64,000 nucleotides of DNA from Hyphomicrobiales bacterium (GCA_900472485.1 UCII01000009.1:48709-112708); one strand, 5' to 3'; positions 15,840 to 28,067 are shown, counted from the first letter of the stretch. Made by a program: numbers and translations. Notes: generated by a model from the letters alone, not told the origin.

Positions 15840-17593
15840 TGTCTTTTCTTTCTCGCATCATGGTCCTGAAGAGCAAGGCCCACTTCTCCACGGACGGCAA
15901 CAACCGCCCAGGCGACGGCTTGTCCCGTTCGAGCTTCGAGGGCGTGCGCAAGCGCAAGTCCAATCAGGCAAAAAGCCGCGTCGTCCTGTTGGTCGTAAGC
16001 TTCGTCGCCGTCTACTGCGTGATCGGCGGCCGGCTTGTCCAGTTCGCCATGACATTGCCTGAGATGACGTCGAGCATTCTGCCGCCGGATCGTCTGATGG
16101 CCTCGCGTCCTGATATCGTCGACCGTAACGGCGCTCTGCTGGCAACCGACATCCGCACGGTCTCGCTGTTTGCCGAGCCGAATAAGATCATCGACGCGGA
16201 CGAAGCTGTCGAGGAATTGCGCAAGGTCCTGCCGGATCTCGATACCAAATCCACCTACAAGAAGCTTTCGGCGAAGTCCTCGCACTTTGCCTGGCTGCGT
16301 CGGCAGCTGACGCCGAAGCAGCAGAACCAGATTTTGGCACTCGGCATTCCCGGCATCGGCTTCCGTCCGGAGAAGCGTCGCTTCTATCCGGGCGGTACGA
16401 CCGCTCCCCACATCCTCGGCTATGTCAATATCGACAATCGCGGCGTTGCGGGCATGGAGAAATATATCGACGACCAGGGGCTCGCCGACCTCGCTGCTGC
16501 GGGTATGACCAACGATCAGCCGCTGCAGCCAGTCAAGCTTTCGATCGATCTGCGAGTGCAGGGTATTGTCCGCGACGCGGTCGTTAACGCCGTGAAGAAT
16601 TTTCAGGCCAAGGGCGCAGGCGCCGCGGTGCTCGACGTTCATACGGGCGAGGTGCTGGGTATGGCCTCGGCTCCCGACTTCGATCCGAATTATCCGAACG
16701 AGGGCGCCACGGAAGGCTGGCTCAACCGCATGACGAACGGCACGTTCGAAATGGGATCGACCTTCAAGACCTTCACCATGGCGATGGCGCTGGATGATGG
16801 CAAGGTGACGTTGCGTAACGCCTTCGATGCCACCAACCCCATCCGCATCGGTGGCTTTACCATCAAGGATTTCCACGGCCAGCGTCGCGTTCTGACCGTT
16901 CCTGAAATTTTTCAGTATTCCTCGAATATCGGCACGGCCAAGATCGCCGATCTCGTCGGTATCGATGGCCATAAGGAATTCCTCACCCGTATCGGCCTGC
17001 TCACGAAGATGCAGACCGAACTGCCCGAGGTGAAAATGCCGTCGCAGCCACGCGTCTGGAAGAAGATAAACTCCATCACGATCTCCTTCGGTCACGGTGT
17101 CTCGACGACGCCGCTGCAGACAGCTGTCGCCGGTGCCGCGCTGGTTAATGGCGGCAAGCTGATCGAACCGACCTTCCTGCCGCGCACGCGCGACCAGGCC
17201 GACGCCATCGCCAAGATGGTCGTCAAGAAGAGCACCAGCGATGACGTGCGCTTCCTGCTCGAGTTCAACGGCACGAGAGGCTCAGGTCGCAATGCACGCG
17301 TTCCCGGTTACAATGTCGGCAGCAAGACCGGCACGGCCGATAAGGTCGTTAACGGCCGGTATTCCAATACGCTGAATTTCAATACCTTCATGGCCGTGTT
17401 TCCGATCGACAATCCGCAATACATCGTCATGACCTTCATCGACGAGCCGAAGAGCGGCGAGCGCGGCGGCGGAACGATTTCGGCCTTCACGGCTTTGCCG
17501 ATCGCCCGTGATATCGTCGCCCGCTCGGCGCCGATTCTCGGGGTACAGCCCAGTTTTGGAAAAGATGACTCGGCCTTGCTGGCGTCTTATTAA
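15839..17593 (+). CDS. ftsI: FtsI (PBP3), septal peptidoglycan transpeptidase
   Basis: Class B penicillin-binding protein that cross-links septal peptidoglycan in complex with FtsW. The 584-residue protein has one N-terminal membrane helix (about residues 47-71), a pedestal domain opening at RPDIVDRNGALLATDI, and the transpeptidase with all three motifs: S307-T-F-K310, S361-S-N363 and K496-T-G. The cytoplasmic N-terminus is longer than in E. coli and rich in basic residues. ftsL and ftsI overlap by one base (TAATG). After the stop, a 66-bp gap precedes murE. Confidence 0.96.
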   Translation: MSFLSRIMVLKSKAHFSTDGNNRPGDGLSRSSFEGVRKRKSNQAKSRVVLLVVSFVAVYCVIGGRLVQFAMTLPEMTSSILPPDRLMASRPDIVDRNGALLATDIRTVSLFAEPNKIIDADEAVEELRKVLPDLDTKSTYKKLSAKSSHFAWLRRQLTPKQQNQILALGIPGIGFRPEKRRFYPGGTTAPHILGYVNIDNRGVAGMEKYIDDQGLADLAAAGMTNDQPLQPVKLSIDLRVQGIVRDAVVNAVKNFQAKGAGAAVLDVHTGEVLGMASAPDFDPNYPNEGATEGWLNRMTNGTFEMGSTFKTFTMAMALDDGKVTLRNAFDATNPIRIGGFTIKDFHGQRRVLTVPEIFQYSSNIGTAKIADLVGIDGHKEFLTRIGLLTKMQTELPEVKMPSQPRVWKKINSITISFGHGVSTTPLQTAVAGAALVNGGKLIEPTFLPRTRDQADAIAKMVVKKSTSDDVRFLLEFNGTRGSGRNARVPGYNVGSKTGTADKVVNGRYSNTLNFNTFMAVFPIDNPQYIVMTFIDEPKSGERGGGTISAFTALPIARDIVARSAPILGVQPSFGKDDSALLASY

Positions 17594-17659
17594 GCGTGAA
17601 AGAATACACACGTCGATTCGCGAGGGGCGGACTGATCGAGAAGGCGAAAAGTACATTCG

Positions 17660-19123
17660 ATGAACTTGCGGGATATTGCCGGAAACGTGTTTCCGGAACT
17701 CAACACACACATTGGCGGAGCGCTTGGCGATCTTGAGATAAGCGGGATCTCCGCCGACAGCCGTAAGGTGGCGCCAGGCATGGCCTTCGTAGCCGTTGCC
17801 GGCACGAAGGCCGACGGCGCAAGCTTTATCGCCGATGCCGTTTCGCGCGGTGCCTCCGTTATCATTGCGGGTCATGAGGCCAATGCCGGTAATGTGCCCG
17901 TCTTGCAGGTCTCCGAGCCACGCCGGTTCCTTGCTGTCGCCGCTGCACGTTTCTACGGACGGCAGCCGGAAACGATGGTGGCGGTGACGGGAACTGCGGG
18001 TAAGACTTCGGTTGCTTCCTTCACACGTCAGATCTGGGCTCATGCCGGCCATCCGGCCGCCATGATCGGCACGACGGGCGTCGTTTCGCCCAGCCGCAAC
18101 GAATATGGCGCGTTGACCACACCCGATCCGGTATCGCTGCACAAGCTTCTTGGCGAATTGGCGGACGAGGGCGTCACGCATGCGGCCATGGAAGCATCCA
18201 GTCATGGCCTAGACCAATTCCGGCTTGATGGCGTGAAGCTTGCCGCTGCCGCCTTCACCAATCTCGGCCGTGATCACATGGATTATCATCCGACGATCGA
18301 GGACTACATGGCCGCCAAGATGCGGCTGTTCCGCGACCTGCTGCCGAAGGGTTTACCAGCCGTTATCTTTGCCGATGATGCCTGGTCCGCGCAGGCGATT
18401 GCCGCTGCACAGGAGGCTGGGCATGATGTCCGCACTGTCGGGCGCAAGGGTGATTTCCTGACGTTGAAGCGCGTCGAACACTTTCGCCACAAGCAGATCG
18501 CCGAGGTTCATGTCGGCGACGACATCTTTGAAGTTCATATCCCGCTTGCCGGAGATTTCCAGATTGCCAATGCGCTGGTCGCAGCTGGCCTCGCCATTTC
18601 GACAGGTGTTGCCGCACCGGTTGCCATGGCAGCGCTGGAAAGGCTCGTCGGTGCGTCCGGCCGCCTGGAGCTTGTCGGTCATACGCATGACGGTGCGCTT
18701 GCCTATGTCGACTATGCCCATAAGCCGGATGCGCTTGAAAACGTCCTGAATTCGGTGCGCCCTTTCACGACGGGCCGAGTCATCGTCGTCTTCGGTTGCG
18801 GCGGCGATCGCGATCGCGGCAAGCGTCCGATCATGGGCGAGATCGCCTGCCGTCTTGCCGATGTCGTCGTTGTCACCGACGACAATCCGCGCTCCGAGGA
18901 TCCGGCGACGATCCGCGCGGAAATCATGGCGGCTGCGGCTTGCGCGACGGAGATCGGCGATCGCGCCGAAGCGATCCGCAAGGCTGTCGGTCTGCTGAAA
19001 TCCGGCGACACGCTGATCGTCGCCGGTAAGGGGCATGAGGAAGGTCAGACGATCGGCGGCGTCACGCTGCCGTTCTCCGATCATGCCGAATTGCGCAAAG
19101 CATTGGAGGATTTGAAGTCTTGA
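17660..19123 (+). CDS. murE: MurE, UDP-MurNAc-tripeptide ligase (meso-DAP)
   Basis: Cytosolic ATP-dependent ligase adding meso-diaminopimelate to UDP-MurNAc-L-Ala-D-Glu. The 487-residue protein has the N-terminal UDP-binding domain, the ATP loop GTAGKTS (111-117), central [19 protein letters not shown] and the DNPR motif (408-411), which identifies meso-DAP rather than lysine as substrate, matching a Gram-negative wall. The late KGHEEGQ block is also typical. murF begins inside its stop codon (TTGA overlap), so these consecutive ligases of the pathway are coupled. Confidence 0.96.
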   Translation: MNLRDIAGNVFPELNTHIGGALGDLEISGISADSRKVAPGMAFVAVAGTKADGASFIADAVSRGASVIIAGHEANAGNVPVLQVSEPRRFLAVAAARFYGRQPETMVAVTGTAGKTSVASFTRQIWAHAGHPAAMIGTTGVVSPSRNEYGALTTPDPVSLHKLLGELADEGVTHAAMEASSHGLDQFRLDGVKLAAAAFTNLGRDHMDYHPTIEDYMAAKMRLFRDLLPKGLPAVIFADDAWSAQAIAAAQEAGHDVRTVGRKGDFLTLKRVEHFRHKQIAEVHVGDDIFEVHIPLAGDFQIANALVAAGLAISTGVAAPVAMAALERLVGASGRLELVGHTHDGALAYVDYAHKPDALENVLNSVRPFTTGRVIVVFGCGGDRDRGKRPIMGEIACRLADVVVVTDDNPRSEDPATIRAEIMAAAACATEIGDRAEAIRKAVGLLKSGDTLIVAGKGHEEGQTIGGVTLPFSDHAELRKALEDLKS

Positions 19124-20580
19124 GCTGGCTATGGACAACTGAGGATCTGATCGCTGCAATCTCGGGCCGCTTCGTTGGATCGCTGCCCGCTGGTATCACG
19201 GGCATTTCCATAGACAGTCGTTCCATCCAGCCAGGCGAAGCCTTTTTCGCCATCAAGGGCGATCGCGTCGACGGCCATGACTATGCCAATATCGCTATGG
19301 CGAACGGCGCCGCCTTCATCGTGATCAGTGAGGCACGGCTGCCGGCGATGGGCAGCCTGACCGTGCCGAAAGTCGTTGTGGACGACGTATTGGCGGCGCT
19401 TGCGCGGCTCGGTGTCGCCGCCCGTAAGCGCACGCAGGCGAAGATCATCGCCGTCACCGGCTCGGTCGGCAAGACGACGACCAAGGAGATGCTGCGCCGT
19501 GCGCTGACGCCTTCGGGCAAGGTGCACGCCTCCGTTGCTTCCTTCAACAATCATTGGGGCGTTCCGCTGACATTGGCCCGCATGCCGGAAGATACCGATT
19601 TCGGCGTTTTCGAGATCGGTATGAACCATCCCGAAGAGATCAGGCCGCTCGTCAAGATGGTGCAGCCGCATGTGGCGATCATCACCACGATAGCGCCGGC
19701 CCATCTCGGCAATTTCAACAGCATCACCGAGATTGCTGCCGCCAAGGCGGAGATTTTCGACGGTGTCGTGCCGGGTGGTCATGCCATCCTCAATCACGAC
19801 AACGACCAGTTCGAAATGCTGGAGAAGGCTGCCATGGCAGCCGGTATCGAGCATATCCATAGCTTCGGTCAGCATGCGAAGGCGGATGTCCGCCTCGCTG
19901 AGTTCAACGCCTCGGAAGAGAATTCGACACTTTGGCTGACGATTGGCGGCGAGACCATGGAGGTGGCGCTCGGCGCACCCGGCCGCCATATCGCGGAAAA
20001 TGCGCTTGCCGTGCTCGGAGCCGTCATGCTCGTGGAGGCCGATCTCGACCAGGCGGTCGATGCCCTTGCAGACCTGCAGCCGGAAAAGGGCAGGGGCCAA
20101 CGTCACAAGCGCGCGATCGGCAACGGCTATTTCACGCTGATCGACGAAAGCTACAACGCCAATCCCGCATCCATGCGCGCGGCCATTGCGCTGCTGGCGA
20201 CGACATCGCCGCATGCAGGGCCAGGCGGACGGTCGGGCAGGCGGATCGCCATGCTCGGCGATATGTTGGAAATGGGGGATTATGCCCAGCGCGTTCATGC
20301 CAACCTTGCCGGGCCGTTGCTGGCCGCCGGCATCGAGCATGTCTGGCTGGCGGGTCCGGAGATGGCGGCTTTGAGGGATGAGCTGCCGGAAAGTGTTCAT
20401 GTCGAATATCACGAGACGACTGAGGAGCTCTCGGAATTCGCGCTCAATTCTGTCGCCCCCGGCGATGTGTTGATGGTGAAATCGTCGCTGGGAATGGGGT
20501 TCGGAAAGATCATCGCGGGCTTGCTTGACAAGTTCCCCGCATTTTCCGACACGAGCCCCCATACCCATCAGGGGCTTTAG
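19120..20580 (+). CDS. murF: MurF, UDP-MurNAc-pentapeptide synthetase
   Basis: Adds D-Ala-D-Ala to the UDP-MurNAc tripeptide. The 486-residue protein shows [21 protein letters not shown] at the start (quoted in part: [19 protein letters not shown]), the ATP loop GSVGKTT (114-120), [13 protein letters not shown] and [17 protein letters not shown], all standard for MurF. The start codon appears to be TTG at 19120: it overlaps the murE stop as TTGA and has GGAGGA at 19105-19110; the nearby ATG at 19131 is out of frame. This places ligase synthesis under translational coupling to murE. Confidence 0.95.
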   Translation: MSWLWTTEDLIAAISGRFVGSLPAGITGISIDSRSIQPGEAFFAIKGDRVDGHDYANIAMANGAAFIVISEARLPAMGSLTVPKVVVDDVLAALARLGVAARKRTQAKIIAVTGSVGKTTTKEMLRRALTPSGKVHASVASFNNHWGVPLTLARMPEDTDFGVFEIGMNHPEEIRPLVKMVQPHVAIITTIAPAHLGNFNSITEIAAAKAEIFDGVVPGGHAILNHDNDQFEMLEKAAMAAGIEHIHSFGQHAKADVRLAEFNASEENSTLWLTIGGETMEVALGAPGRHIAENALAVLGAVMLVEADLDQAVDALADLQPEKGRGQRHKRAIGNGYFTLIDESYNANPASMRAAIALLATTSPHAGPGGRSGRRIAMLGDMLEMGDYAQRVHANLAGPLLAAGIEHVWLAGPEMAALRDELPESVHVEYHETTEELSEFALNSVAPGDVLMVKSSLGMGFGKIIAGLLDKFPAFSDTSPHTHQGL

Positions 20581-20591
20581 AAAGGGCTCTT

Positions 20592-21713
20592 ATGCTGATC
20601 TGGCTTGCCGAACTGTCGGACCATATTCATTTTTTCAGTACACACTTCAGATTCCTCAATCTGTTCAGATACATCACGTTCCGTACCGGCGGTGCCCTGT
20701 TCACGTCAGCGTTGATCGTTTTTCTCTTCGGGCCGCGAATCATCTCCTCCCTGCGTGTGCGTCAGGGCAAAGGGCAACCGATCCGCGCCGATGGTCCGCA
20801 GACACATTTCAAGAAGGCCGGCACGCCGACCATGGGCGGCCTGATGATCCTCGCCGGCATCGTCGTCTCGTCGCTGCTTTGGGCTGATCTTGCCAATGTC
20901 TATGTCGTCGCCACCCTGCTGGTAACGCTCGGCTTCGGCGCCATCGGCTTCTATGACGACTATCTCAAGGTCACCAAGCAGAGCGACAAGGGCTTTTCCG
21001 GCCGTGCGCGTTTGGGCATCGAATTCGTGATTGCCGCGATTGCCGTCTATTTCATGATGACGACGGCGCTGTCTTCCGGTCCGGCCGGTTCGACCTTCGG
21101 CTCGTCGGTCGCCTTCCCCTTCTTCAAAAGCCTGCTGCTTAATCTCGGCATGTTCTTCGTATTTTTTGGTGCTTTCGTCATTGTTGCCGCCGGCAATGCT
21201 GTCAATCTGACCGACGGTCTCGACGGGCTTGCCATCGTGCCCGTCATGATCGCTGCCGCGTCCTTCGGCGTCATCGCCTACCTCGCCGGCAACTTCGTCT
21301 TCGCCGACTATCTCGCGATCAATTTCGTGCCCGGTACGGGCGAGCTTGCCGTGGTGCTTGGCGCGGTCATCGGCGCCGGCCTCGGTTTCCTCTGGTTCAA
21401 TGCGCCGCCGGCGGCCATCTTCATGGGCGATACCGGTTCGCTGGCTCTCGGCGGCATGATCGGCTCCGTTGCCGTCGCCACCAAGCACGAGATCGTCATG
21501 GCGATCATCGGCGGTCTCTTCGTGCTCGAGGCGCTTTCCGTCATCATCCAGGTCGGTTTCTTCAAGATGACGAAGCGCCGCGTGTTCCTGATGGCGCCCA
21601 TCCACCATCACTTCGAAAAGAAGGGCTGGACGGAAAGCCAGGTCGTCGTGCGGTTCTGGATCGTCGCCGTCATCCTGGCGATGATCGGCCTCTCCACCCT
21701 GAAGCTGCGGTGA
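20592..21713 (+). CDS. mraY: MraY, phospho-MurNAc-pentapeptide translocase
   Basis: Integral membrane enzyme forming lipid I from UDP-MurNAc-pentapeptide and undecaprenyl phosphate. The 373-residue protein has about ten hydrophobic segments and the family motifs: [22 protein letters not shown] (Asp pair), [26 protein letters not shown] and the histidine-rich [12 protein letters not shown] loop. It follows murF by 11 bp and precedes murD by 7 bp. Confidence 0.97.
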   Translation: MLIWLAELSDHIHFFSTHFRFLNLFRYITFRTGGALFTSALIVFLFGPRIISSLRVRQGKGQPIRADGPQTHFKKAGTPTMGGLMILAGIVVSSLLWADLANVYVVATLLVTLGFGAIGFYDDYLKVTKQSDKGFSGRARLGIEFVIAAIAVYFMMTTALSSGPAGSTFGSSVAFPFFKSLLLNLGMFFVFFGAFVIVAAGNAVNLTDGLDGLAIVPVMIAAASFGVIAYLAGNFVFADYLAINFVPGTGELAVVLGAVIGAGLGFLWFNAPPAAIFMGDTGSLALGGMIGSVAVATKHEIVMAIIGGLFVLEALSVIIQVGFFKMTKRRVFLMAPIHHHFEKKGWTESQVVVRFWIVAVILAMIGLSTLKLR

Positions 21714-21720
21714 GGCGTCG

Positions 21721-23133
21721 ATGATATCAGTCTCCACGCTGAACGGAAAAAAGGTCGCTCTTTTCGGCCTTGGCGGCTCAGGCTTTGCCACGGCGCGCGC
21801 TCTCGTTGCCGGCGGCGCCGACGTCACAGCCTGGGACGATAATCCGGACAGCGTGGCGAAGGCGGCTGCCGAAGGGATAGCGGTCGCCGATTTGAGAACG
21901 ATCGACTGGAATGGTCTGTCGGTCTTCGTTTTGTCGCCCGGCGTGCCGCTGACGCATCCAAAGCCGCACTGGACCGTCGATCTTGCCCACGCTGCCGGCG
22001 TTGAGATTATCGGCGATGTCGAGCTTTTCGTCAGAGAGCGGCGGGCACATGCACCGGATTGCCCGTTCATCGCCATCACCGGAACAAACGGCAAATCGAC
22101 GACGACTGCGCTGATCGCTCATATCCTGCAATCGAGCGGGCGTGACACGCAGCTCGGCGGCAATATCGGTACGGCGGTGCTGACGCTCGACCCACCGAAG
22201 GCGGGGCGTTTCTACGTCGTCGAATGCTCCTCCTACCAGATCGACCTGGCGCCGACGCTCAATCCTTCGGCCGGCATTCTCTTGAACCTGACGCCCGATC
22301 ATCTCGACCGCCACGGCACGATGCAGCACTATGCCGACATCAAGGAGCGGCTTGTCGCGGGCAGCGATGTCGCCGTCGTCGGCATCGATGACAGCCATTC
22401 CTCGTTGATCGCCGACCGCATCGAGCGAGCTGGCGGCAAGGTCACACGAATTTCACGTCGGCACGCATTGGCGGATGGTCTCTATGCCGAGGGTAGCCGC
22501 ATCCTGCAGGCATCGAACGGTGCGGCAAGCGAGATCGCCGATCTCGACGGTATTCAAACGCTGCGCGGCGGCCATAACGCACAGAATGCGGCGGCTGCAA
22601 TTGCCGCTTGCCTCTCTGTTGGCGTTTCCGCGGAGGAAATTCGCGCTGGCCTGAAATCCTTCCCAGGACTCAAGCATCGCATGCAGCCTGTCGGAAGGCG
22701 CGGCCGGGTCGTCTTCGTCAACGATTCCAAGGCGACCAATGCGGATGCGGCCGCGCCTGCGCTTTCGAGCTACGAGAATATCTACTGGATCGCCGGCGGC
22801 CTGCCGAAGGAGGGTGGCATCACCAGCCTGGCGCCGCTCTTCCCGCGTATCGCCAAGGCCTATCTGATCGGTGAAGCGGCACCTGCCTTTGCGGCGACGC
22901 TCGGCGACCTGGTTCCCTATGAAATTTCCGGCACGCTGGAACGCGCCGTGGCACATGCTGCTGCAGACGCGGACAGGGATGAGCACGAGTCCGCGGCAGT
23001 AATGCTGTCACCGGCCTGCGCAAGCTTCGATCAGTATAAGAATTTCGAGGTCAGGGGCGACGCCTTCGTCAGCCATGTCGCTGCGATCGATGGCGTCACC
23101 ATGCTGATCGGTTCAGCAACTGGAGGCAAATGA
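21721..23133 (+). CDS. murD: MurD, UDP-MurNAc-L-alanine:D-glutamate ligase
   Basis: Cytosolic ligase adding D-glutamate to UDP-MurNAc-L-Ala. The 470-residue protein has an N-terminal Rossmann-like site ([17 protein letters not shown], about 12-28), the ATP loop GTNGKSTTT (121-129), [14 protein letters not shown] and [17 protein letters not shown], all family marks. Starts at ATG 21721. ftsW starts two bases after its stop. Confidence 0.96.
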   Translation: MISVSTLNGKKVALFGLGGSGFATARALVAGGADVTAWDDNPDSVAKAAAEGIAVADLRTIDWNGLSVFVLSPGVPLTHPKPHWTVDLAHAAGVEIIGDVELFVRERRAHAPDCPFIAITGTNGKSTTTALIAHILQSSGRDTQLGGNIGTAVLTLDPPKAGRFYVVECSSYQIDLAPTLNPSAGILLNLTPDHLDRHGTMQHYADIKERLVAGSDVAVVGIDDSHSSLIADRIERAGGKVTRISRRHALADGLYAEGSRILQASNGAASEIADLDGIQTLRGGHNAQNAAAAIAACLSVGVSAEEIRAGLKSFPGLKHRMQPVGRRGRVVFVNDSKATNADAAAPALSSYENIYWIAGGLPKEGGITSLAPLFPRIAKAYLIGEAAPAFAATLGDLVPYEISGTLERAVAHAAADADRDEHESAAVMLSPACASFDQYKNFEVRGDAFVSHVAAIDGVTMLIGSATGGK

Positions 23134-23134
23134 T

Positions 23135-24289
23135 ATGGTAAGCCGCGTTGAACGTGGGGCCTTGGCCGAGTGGTTCTGGACCATCGACCGCGTGTTTCTC
23201 GCCCTTTTCATCCTCTTGATCGGCATCGGCTTCATGCTGTCCTTCGCGGCTTCGCCGGCGGTAGCGGAGCGCATCGGGCTTGAGCCGTTCCACTTCGTCA
23301 AGCGCCACGCCCTGTTCCTCGTCCCGGCGGTCGCGGCGATGATCGGCATTTCCTTCATGACGCCCAGACAGGTGCGACGAACGGCAGTCATTCTGCTGAT
23401 AGTGTCACTGGCGATGATGCTTTTTGCGCTTTTCTTCGGCATCGAGGTCAAGGGCTCGCGGCGCTGGGTCAATATCGCCGCCTTGTCGATTCAGCCTTCG
23501 GAATTCATGAAGCCGGCTTTCGTCGTCGTCTGCGCCTGGCTGTTTTCCGAACATGCGCGCCAGCCGGAGATTCCCGGCAATCTCTTCGCCATCATTCTTT
23601 TCGGCATCGTCGTCGCTTTGCTCGTCGCCCAGCCTGACCTTGGGCAGACGATCCTGACGACTGCCGTCTGGGGTGGCATGTTCTTCATGGCCGGCATGCC
23701 CTGGCTGTGGATCATCGTGCTTGGCGGTCTTGGCGCCGGCGGTTTCGTCACCGCTTATTATGTCTTCGATCACGTGGCGCAACGCGTCAACAAGTTCCTG
23801 ACGGGCGAGGGTGACACGTTCCAGGTCGACACCGCCAAGGAAGCGATCGTCCACGGCAACTGGTTCGGCGTCGGTCCTGGCGAGGGCATCGTCAAGCGCA
23901 TCATCCCGGACGCCCATACCGACTTCATCTTCTCGGTGGCGGCCGAAGAGTTCGGCGCCATCTTCTGCATGGTGCTCGTGCTGATCTTCGGCTTCCTCGT
24001 GCTGCGCGGCCTCTCGCATGCCTACAAGGAGAAGAACGACTTCAATCGTTTTGCCGTCGCCGGCCTGGTGCTGCAGATCGGCATCCAGTCGATCATCAAC
24101 ATCGGCGTGAACCTGCAGCTGCTTCCGGCCAAGGGCATGACGCTGCCGCTGATTTCCTACGGCGGTTCGTCGATGACCGCGATCTGTGTGACGGCTGGCT
24201 TCATTCTGGCACTCACGCGTCACAGGCCGGAAAAGCGCGCGCAGGATCGCACCATGTTCCGAGTGACGCACGGTTTGCCGGCGGAGTGA
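23135..24289 (+). CDS. ftsW: FtsW, septal peptidoglycan glycosyltransferase (SEDS)
   Basis: SEDS-family polytopic membrane protein that polymerises lipid II glycan strands at the septum together with FtsI. The 384-residue protein has about ten membrane segments, RRWVNIAALSIQPSEFMKPA after the third, the large extracytoplasmic loop, and the C-terminal hallmark NIGVNLQLLPAKGMTLPLIS followed by YGGSS. The N-terminus is short and cytoplasmic. Encoded directly after murD, with a 180-bp gap before murG that contains no convincing gene. Confidence 0.95.
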   Translation: MVSRVERGALAEWFWTIDRVFLALFILLIGIGFMLSFAASPAVAERIGLEPFHFVKRHALFLVPAVAAMIGISFMTPRQVRRTAVILLIVSLAMMLFALFFGIEVKGSRRWVNIAALSIQPSEFMKPAFVVVCAWLFSEHARQPEIPGNLFAIILFGIVVALLVAQPDLGQTILTTAVWGGMFFMAGMPWLWIIVLGGLGAGGFVTAYYVFDHVAQRVNKFLTGEGDTFQVDTAKEAIVHGNWFGVGPGEGIVKRIIPDAHTDFIFSVAAEEFGAIFCMVLVLIFGFLVLRGLSHAYKEKNDFNRFAVAGLVLQIGIQSIINIGVNLQLLPAKGMTLPLISYGGSSMTAICVTAGFILALTRHRPEKRAQDRTMFRVTHGLPAE

Positions 24290-24469
24290 GCGTCTTGGGA
24301 CTATCGGCCATCTGCTCCTCATATCTCCTGCCTGCTCCTCATTCTCCGGTCGCTTTTCCCGAAGCGCCGGTCTATGAGGGGGGCTTGGCCCGCGCCGATG
24401 ACGCGGTCGGGGCGGCTTCCTATATTAGGGAGATGCCCCGAGTAGTGGGTATTCGCGGGAGCGAAAATC

Positions 24470-25591
24470 ATGAGTAAAGGCATTGTCCTTCTTGCCGCCG
24501 GTGGTACCGGCGGTCACGTATTTCCGGCCGAAGCACTGGCTTATAAGCTGAAGGAGCGCGGCTATTCCGTGCACCTCGTCACCGACAGCCGTGCCGAACG
24601 CTATGCCGGCAAATTCCCGGCCGACGAAATCCATGTCGTACCCTCGGCAACGATCGGTTCGAAGAACCCGGTGAATGTCGCGCAAGCCCTCTGGACGCTG
24701 TGGACCGGCATGCGCGCAGCGCGCAAGCTGATCCAGCGCATCAAGCCCGTCTGTGTCGTCGGCTTCGGTGGCTATCCGACGGTTCCGCCGCTTCTCGCGG
24801 CGACGCGTATGGGCGTCCCGTCCATGTTGCATGAGCAGAATGCTGTCATGGGCCGCGCCAACAAGATGCTGGCGACGCGCGTGCGTGCGATTGCCGGCGG
24901 CTTCCTCACGGAAAACGGCGCATTTGCCGAGAAGACGGTGACCACGGGCAATCCCGTGCGTCCGGCCGTCATCGAGGCGGCCAAGCGTCCGTATGTGCCA
25001 TCTGGTCCGGAAGATCCGTTTAACCTCGTCGTGTTCGGCGGCAGCCAGGGCGCGCAATATTTTTCGAAGGCCGTTCCGACGGCGATCAGCCTGCTTGAGG
25101 AGCCGCTGCGCAAGCGCCTGCGGATCACGCAGCAGGTGCGCCCTGAGGATATGGAGACGGTCAATAGCTGCACGAGAAAGCTTGAGATGGGCGCCGATGT
25201 CGCGCCGTTCTTCAACGACATGGCGGAGCGCATCGGTGCTGCGCATCTGGTTCTCTGCCGCTCCGGTGCCTCCACGGTTTCGGAGCTTGCCGTCATCGGG
25301 CGCCCGGCGATCCTGGTTCCTTATCCGCATGCGCTCGATCACGACCAGGCAGCCAATGCGGCTGCACTCGCGGCAACCGGTGGCGTCAAGGTCATCGTGC
25401 AGTCCGAACTGACGCCGGAGAAACTTTCCACCATCCTGCGCGGCGCCATGACCATGCCGGAAAAGCTCGCAAAGATGGCTGCATCAGCCAAGCAGGCGGG
25501 CAAGCCGGATGCGGCAAACTTGCTTGCCGACATGGTTGAGGCTATTGCCGCGGGACGTTCAATTCAGCAATTCAAGGGGGCAGGCGCATGA
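24470..25591 (+). CDS. murG: MurG, lipid II synthase
   Basis: Membrane-peripheral GT28 glycosyltransferase transferring GlcNAc from UDP-GlcNAc to lipid I. The 373-residue protein carries the N-terminal GGTGGH loop (11-16), [25 protein letters not shown], a second glycine-rich loop [17 protein letters not shown], and the donor-site block [20 protein letters not shown] followed by [12 protein letters not shown]. The 180-bp gap upstream may hold its own promoter. murC overlaps its stop by ATGA. Confidence 0.96.
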   Translation: MSKGIVLLAAGGTGGHVFPAEALAYKLKERGYSVHLVTDSRAERYAGKFPADEIHVVPSATIGSKNPVNVAQALWTLWTGMRAARKLIQRIKPVCVVGFGGYPTVPPLLAATRMGVPSMLHEQNAVMGRANKMLATRVRAIAGGFLTENGAFAEKTVTTGNPVRPAVIEAAKRPYVPSGPEDPFNLVVFGGSQGAQYFSKAVPTAISLLEEPLRKRLRITQQVRPEDMETVNSCTRKLEMGADVAPFFNDMAERIGAAHLVLCRSGASTVSELAVIGRPAILVPYPHALDHDQAANAAALAATGGVKVIVQSELTPEKLSTILRGAMTMPEKLAKMAASAKQAGKPDAANLLADMVEAIAAGRSIQQFKGAGA

Positions 25592-27003
25592 AGCTGCCGA
25601 AGGCAATCGGCCTTGTGCATTTTATCGGTATTGGTGGCATCGGAATGAGCGGCATTGCCGAGGTTCTGCATAACCTTGGCCATCGCGTGCAAGGTTCCGA
25701 TCAGTCGGAAAGCGCCAACGTGCAGCGGCTGCGCGACAAGGGCATTCCGGTCCATATCGGTCACAAGGCTGAGAACCTCGGCGATGCAGAGGTCGTCGTT
25801 GTCTCCACAGCCATCAAGAAGAGCAATCCCGAGCTCGTCGCCGCGCGTGAAAAGCTGCTGCCGGTCGTGCGCCGTGCCGAAATGCTGGCCGAGTTGATGC
25901 GTTTCCGCAACGCCATCGCCATCGGTGGCACGCATGGCAAGACGACGACGACATCGCTCGTCGCAACGCTGCTCGAAGCCGGCGGACTTGATCCCACAGT
26001 CATCAATGGCGGCATCATCAACGCCTATGGCACCAATGCGCGCATGGGTGAGGGCGAGTGGATGGTGGTCGAGGCCGATGAATCGGATGGCACCTTCCTG
26101 AAGCTGCCGGCCGATGTCGCCGTCGTCACCAATATCGATCCCGAACATCTCGACCATTACGGCAATTTCGATGCCGTCCGCGCTGCTTTCCGGCAATTCG
26201 TCGAGAACGTGCCGTTCTACGGTTTCGGCGTCATGTGCATCGACCATCCGGAAGTGCAGTCGCTTGTCGGACGCATCGAGGACCGCAAGGTCATCACCTA
26301 TGGCGAGAACCCGCAGGCAGACGTGCGTTTTTCGAATGTGCGGATCGACGGCACACGTTCGCTGTTCGATATCGAAATTCGCAGGCGCCGTACCGGCAAG
26401 GTGATCCAGATCAAGGATCTCGTCATGCCTATGCCCGGCCGCCACAATATTTCCAATGCAACGGCTGCAGTTGCTGTTGCCAACCGGCTGGGGATTTCCA
26501 GTGAGGCGATCGCCAAGGGGCTTGCATCCTTCGGCGGTGTCAAGCGCCGCTTCACGCTGACCGGCGAATGGAACGGGGTCAAGGTCTTCGACGATTACGG
26601 TCACCACCCCGTCGAAATCAAAGCTGTGCTGAAGGCCGCGCGCGAAGCCTGCAAGGGCCGCATCATCGCCGTCCACCAGCCGCACCGCTATACGCGCCTG
26701 TCGAGCCTCTTCGAGGAGTTTGCGGCCTGCTTCAATGATGCCGACAGCATCTTCCTGGCGCCGGTCTATGCCGCCGGCGAAGAGCCGATCGAGGGCGTGG
26801 ATTCGCAAACGCTGGTTTCACGCATCAAAGCCAGCGGTCATCGCGACGCACGCTATCTGCCATCACAGGAAGATCTTGCCGCCATGGTTGCAGAGATTGC
26901 GCAACCAGGGGATTTTGTGGTTCTGTTGGGGGCTGGTAGCATCACGTATTGGGCAGCATCATTGCCAAAGGAATTGGAAGGCCTCTCGGGTAAGTCCGCA
27001 TGA
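25588..27003 (+). CDS. murC: MurC, UDP-MurNAc:L-alanine ligase
   Basis: First amino-acid-adding ligase of the stem peptide. The 471-residue protein has [18 protein letters not shown] at the N-terminus (about 14-31), the ATP loop GTHGKTTTT (114-122), [17 protein letters not shown] and the [17 protein letters not shown] block, which is diagnostic for MurC rather than Mpl. It overlaps murG and murB by 4 nt each (ATGA), so murG-murC-murB are tightly coupled. Confidence 0.96.
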   Translation: MKLPKAIGLVHFIGIGGIGMSGIAEVLHNLGHRVQGSDQSESANVQRLRDKGIPVHIGHKAENLGDAEVVVVSTAIKKSNPELVAAREKLLPVVRRAEMLAELMRFRNAIAIGGTHGKTTTTSLVATLLEAGGLDPTVINGGIINAYGTNARMGEGEWMVVEADESDGTFLKLPADVAVVTNIDPEHLDHYGNFDAVRAAFRQFVENVPFYGFGVMCIDHPEVQSLVGRIEDRKVITYGENPQADVRFSNVRIDGTRSLFDIEIRRRRTGKVIQIKDLVMPMPGRHNISNATAAVAVANRLGISSEAIAKGLASFGGVKRRFTLTGEWNGVKVFDDYGHHPVEIKAVLKAAREACKGRIIAVHQPHRYTRLSSLFEEFAACFNDADSIFLAPVYAAGEEPIEGVDSQTLVSRIKASGHRDARYLPSQEDLAAMVAEIAQPGDFVVLLGAGSITYWAASLPKELEGLSGKSA

Positions 27004-27974
27004 AACAGGTAGATGGGGAAAAGCTTCTGGCGTCGCTTGGCGACGGTGTAAAGGACATCAGGGGCCGGCTGACGCCGGACGCTCCGATGGATCGTGTGAC
27101 GTGGTTCCGTGCTGGCGGGCTGGCGGAACTGATGTTCCAGCCGCATGACACGGACGATCTCATCGCCTTCCTGAAGATCCTGCCGGAAGATGTGCCGCTC
27201 ACGGTCGTCGGCGTGGGTTCGAACATATTGGTGCGTGATGGCGGCATTCCGGGCGTTGTCCTCAGGCTTTCTGCCAAGGGTTTCGGCTCGGTCGAGCTTG
27301 CCGGCGAGAACCGCATCTTGGCCGGTGCGATCTGCCCGGACAAGCATGTCGCGGCCATGGCGATGGACAACAGCATCGGCGGTTTCCATTTCTATTACGG
27401 CATTCCGGGGAGTATCGGTGGTGCTGCGCGGATGAATGCGGGCGCCAATGGCGCCGAAACCCGTGAGCGCGTCATCGAAGTGCATGCGGTCGACCGCAAG
27501 GGCGACAAGCACGTGCTGACCAATGCCGAGATGGGGTACAGCTATCGACATTCCGATGCGTCTGAAGATCTGATCTTTACCCATGTCCTCTTCGAGGGAT
27601 ACCCGGAGGATCGTGCCAAGATCCGTACCGAGATGGATGCCGTGCGCGCTCACCGCGAAACGGTGCAGCCGGTACGCGAGAAGACCGGTGGCTCAACCTT
27701 CAAGAATCCGGATGGTTTCTCTGCCTGGAAGCTGATCGACGAGGCGGGTTGCCGTGGTCTGGTTATCGGTGGCGCCCAGATGTCGTCGCTGCATTGCAAC
27801 TTCATGATCAACATGGAGCAGGCGACGGGCTACGATCTGGAATATCTCGGCGAGCAGGTGCGTCGCGAGGTTTTCGAAAAATCCGGCATCAAGCTGGAGT
27901 GGGAAATTAAGCGCCTCGGCCACTTCATGCCGGGCCGGGAAGTCCGCCCGTTCCAGGGCGTGACGACCGAGTAG
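27000..27974 (+). CDS. murB: MurB, UDP-N-acetylenolpyruvylglucosamine reductase
   Basis: FAD and NADPH-dependent reductase producing UDP-MurNAc. The 324-residue protein has [32 protein letters not shown] (FAD phosphate loop), [18 protein letters not shown], the GGSTFKNP segment with the catalytic Ser, and a late Glu in [10 protein letters not shown]. The length and absence of the extra loop suggest the type II form. It is the last gene of the first dcw unit; a bidirectional terminator follows 45 bp later. Confidence 0.96.
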   Translation: MKQVDGEKLLASLGDGVKDIRGRLTPDAPMDRVTWFRAGGLAELMFQPHDTDDLIAFLKILPEDVPLTVVGVGSNILVRDGGIPGVVLRLSAKGFGSVELAGENRILAGAICPDKHVAAMAMDNSIGGFHFYYGIPGSIGGAARMNAGANGAETRERVIEVHAVDRKGDKHVLTNAEMGYSYRHSDASEDLIFTHVLFEGYPEDRAKIRTEMDAVRAHRETVQPVREKTGGSTFKNPDGFSAWKLIDEAGCRGLVIGGAQMSSLHCNFMINMEQATGYDLEYLGEQVRREVFEKSGIKLEWEIKRLGHFMPGREVRPFQGVTTE

Positions 27975-28018
27975 ATCCCGATTGCAATCGGTGCCGTCTT
28001 CATAAAATGATTCAAGAA

Positions 28019-28046
28019 AAAAGGCCGGGTTTTCACCCGGCCTTTT
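28019..28046. terminator. Bidirectional terminator between murB and the MHS transporter gene
   Basis: GGCCGGGT (28023-28030) and ACCCGGCC (28035-28042) form a perfect 8-bp stem with loop TTTC, flanked by A residues on the left and TTTT on the right, so it can stop transcription in both directions. It closes the mraZ-murB unit and the convergent transporter gene. Confidence 0.9.
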
Positions 28047-28067
28047 CAATTGGTTATGCCTGTTTTC

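Noticed and set aside
24286..24477. A 63-codon frame in the ftsW-murG gap
   Set aside because: It overlaps the ftsW end and murG start, has no clear ribosome-binding site and no recognisable features.
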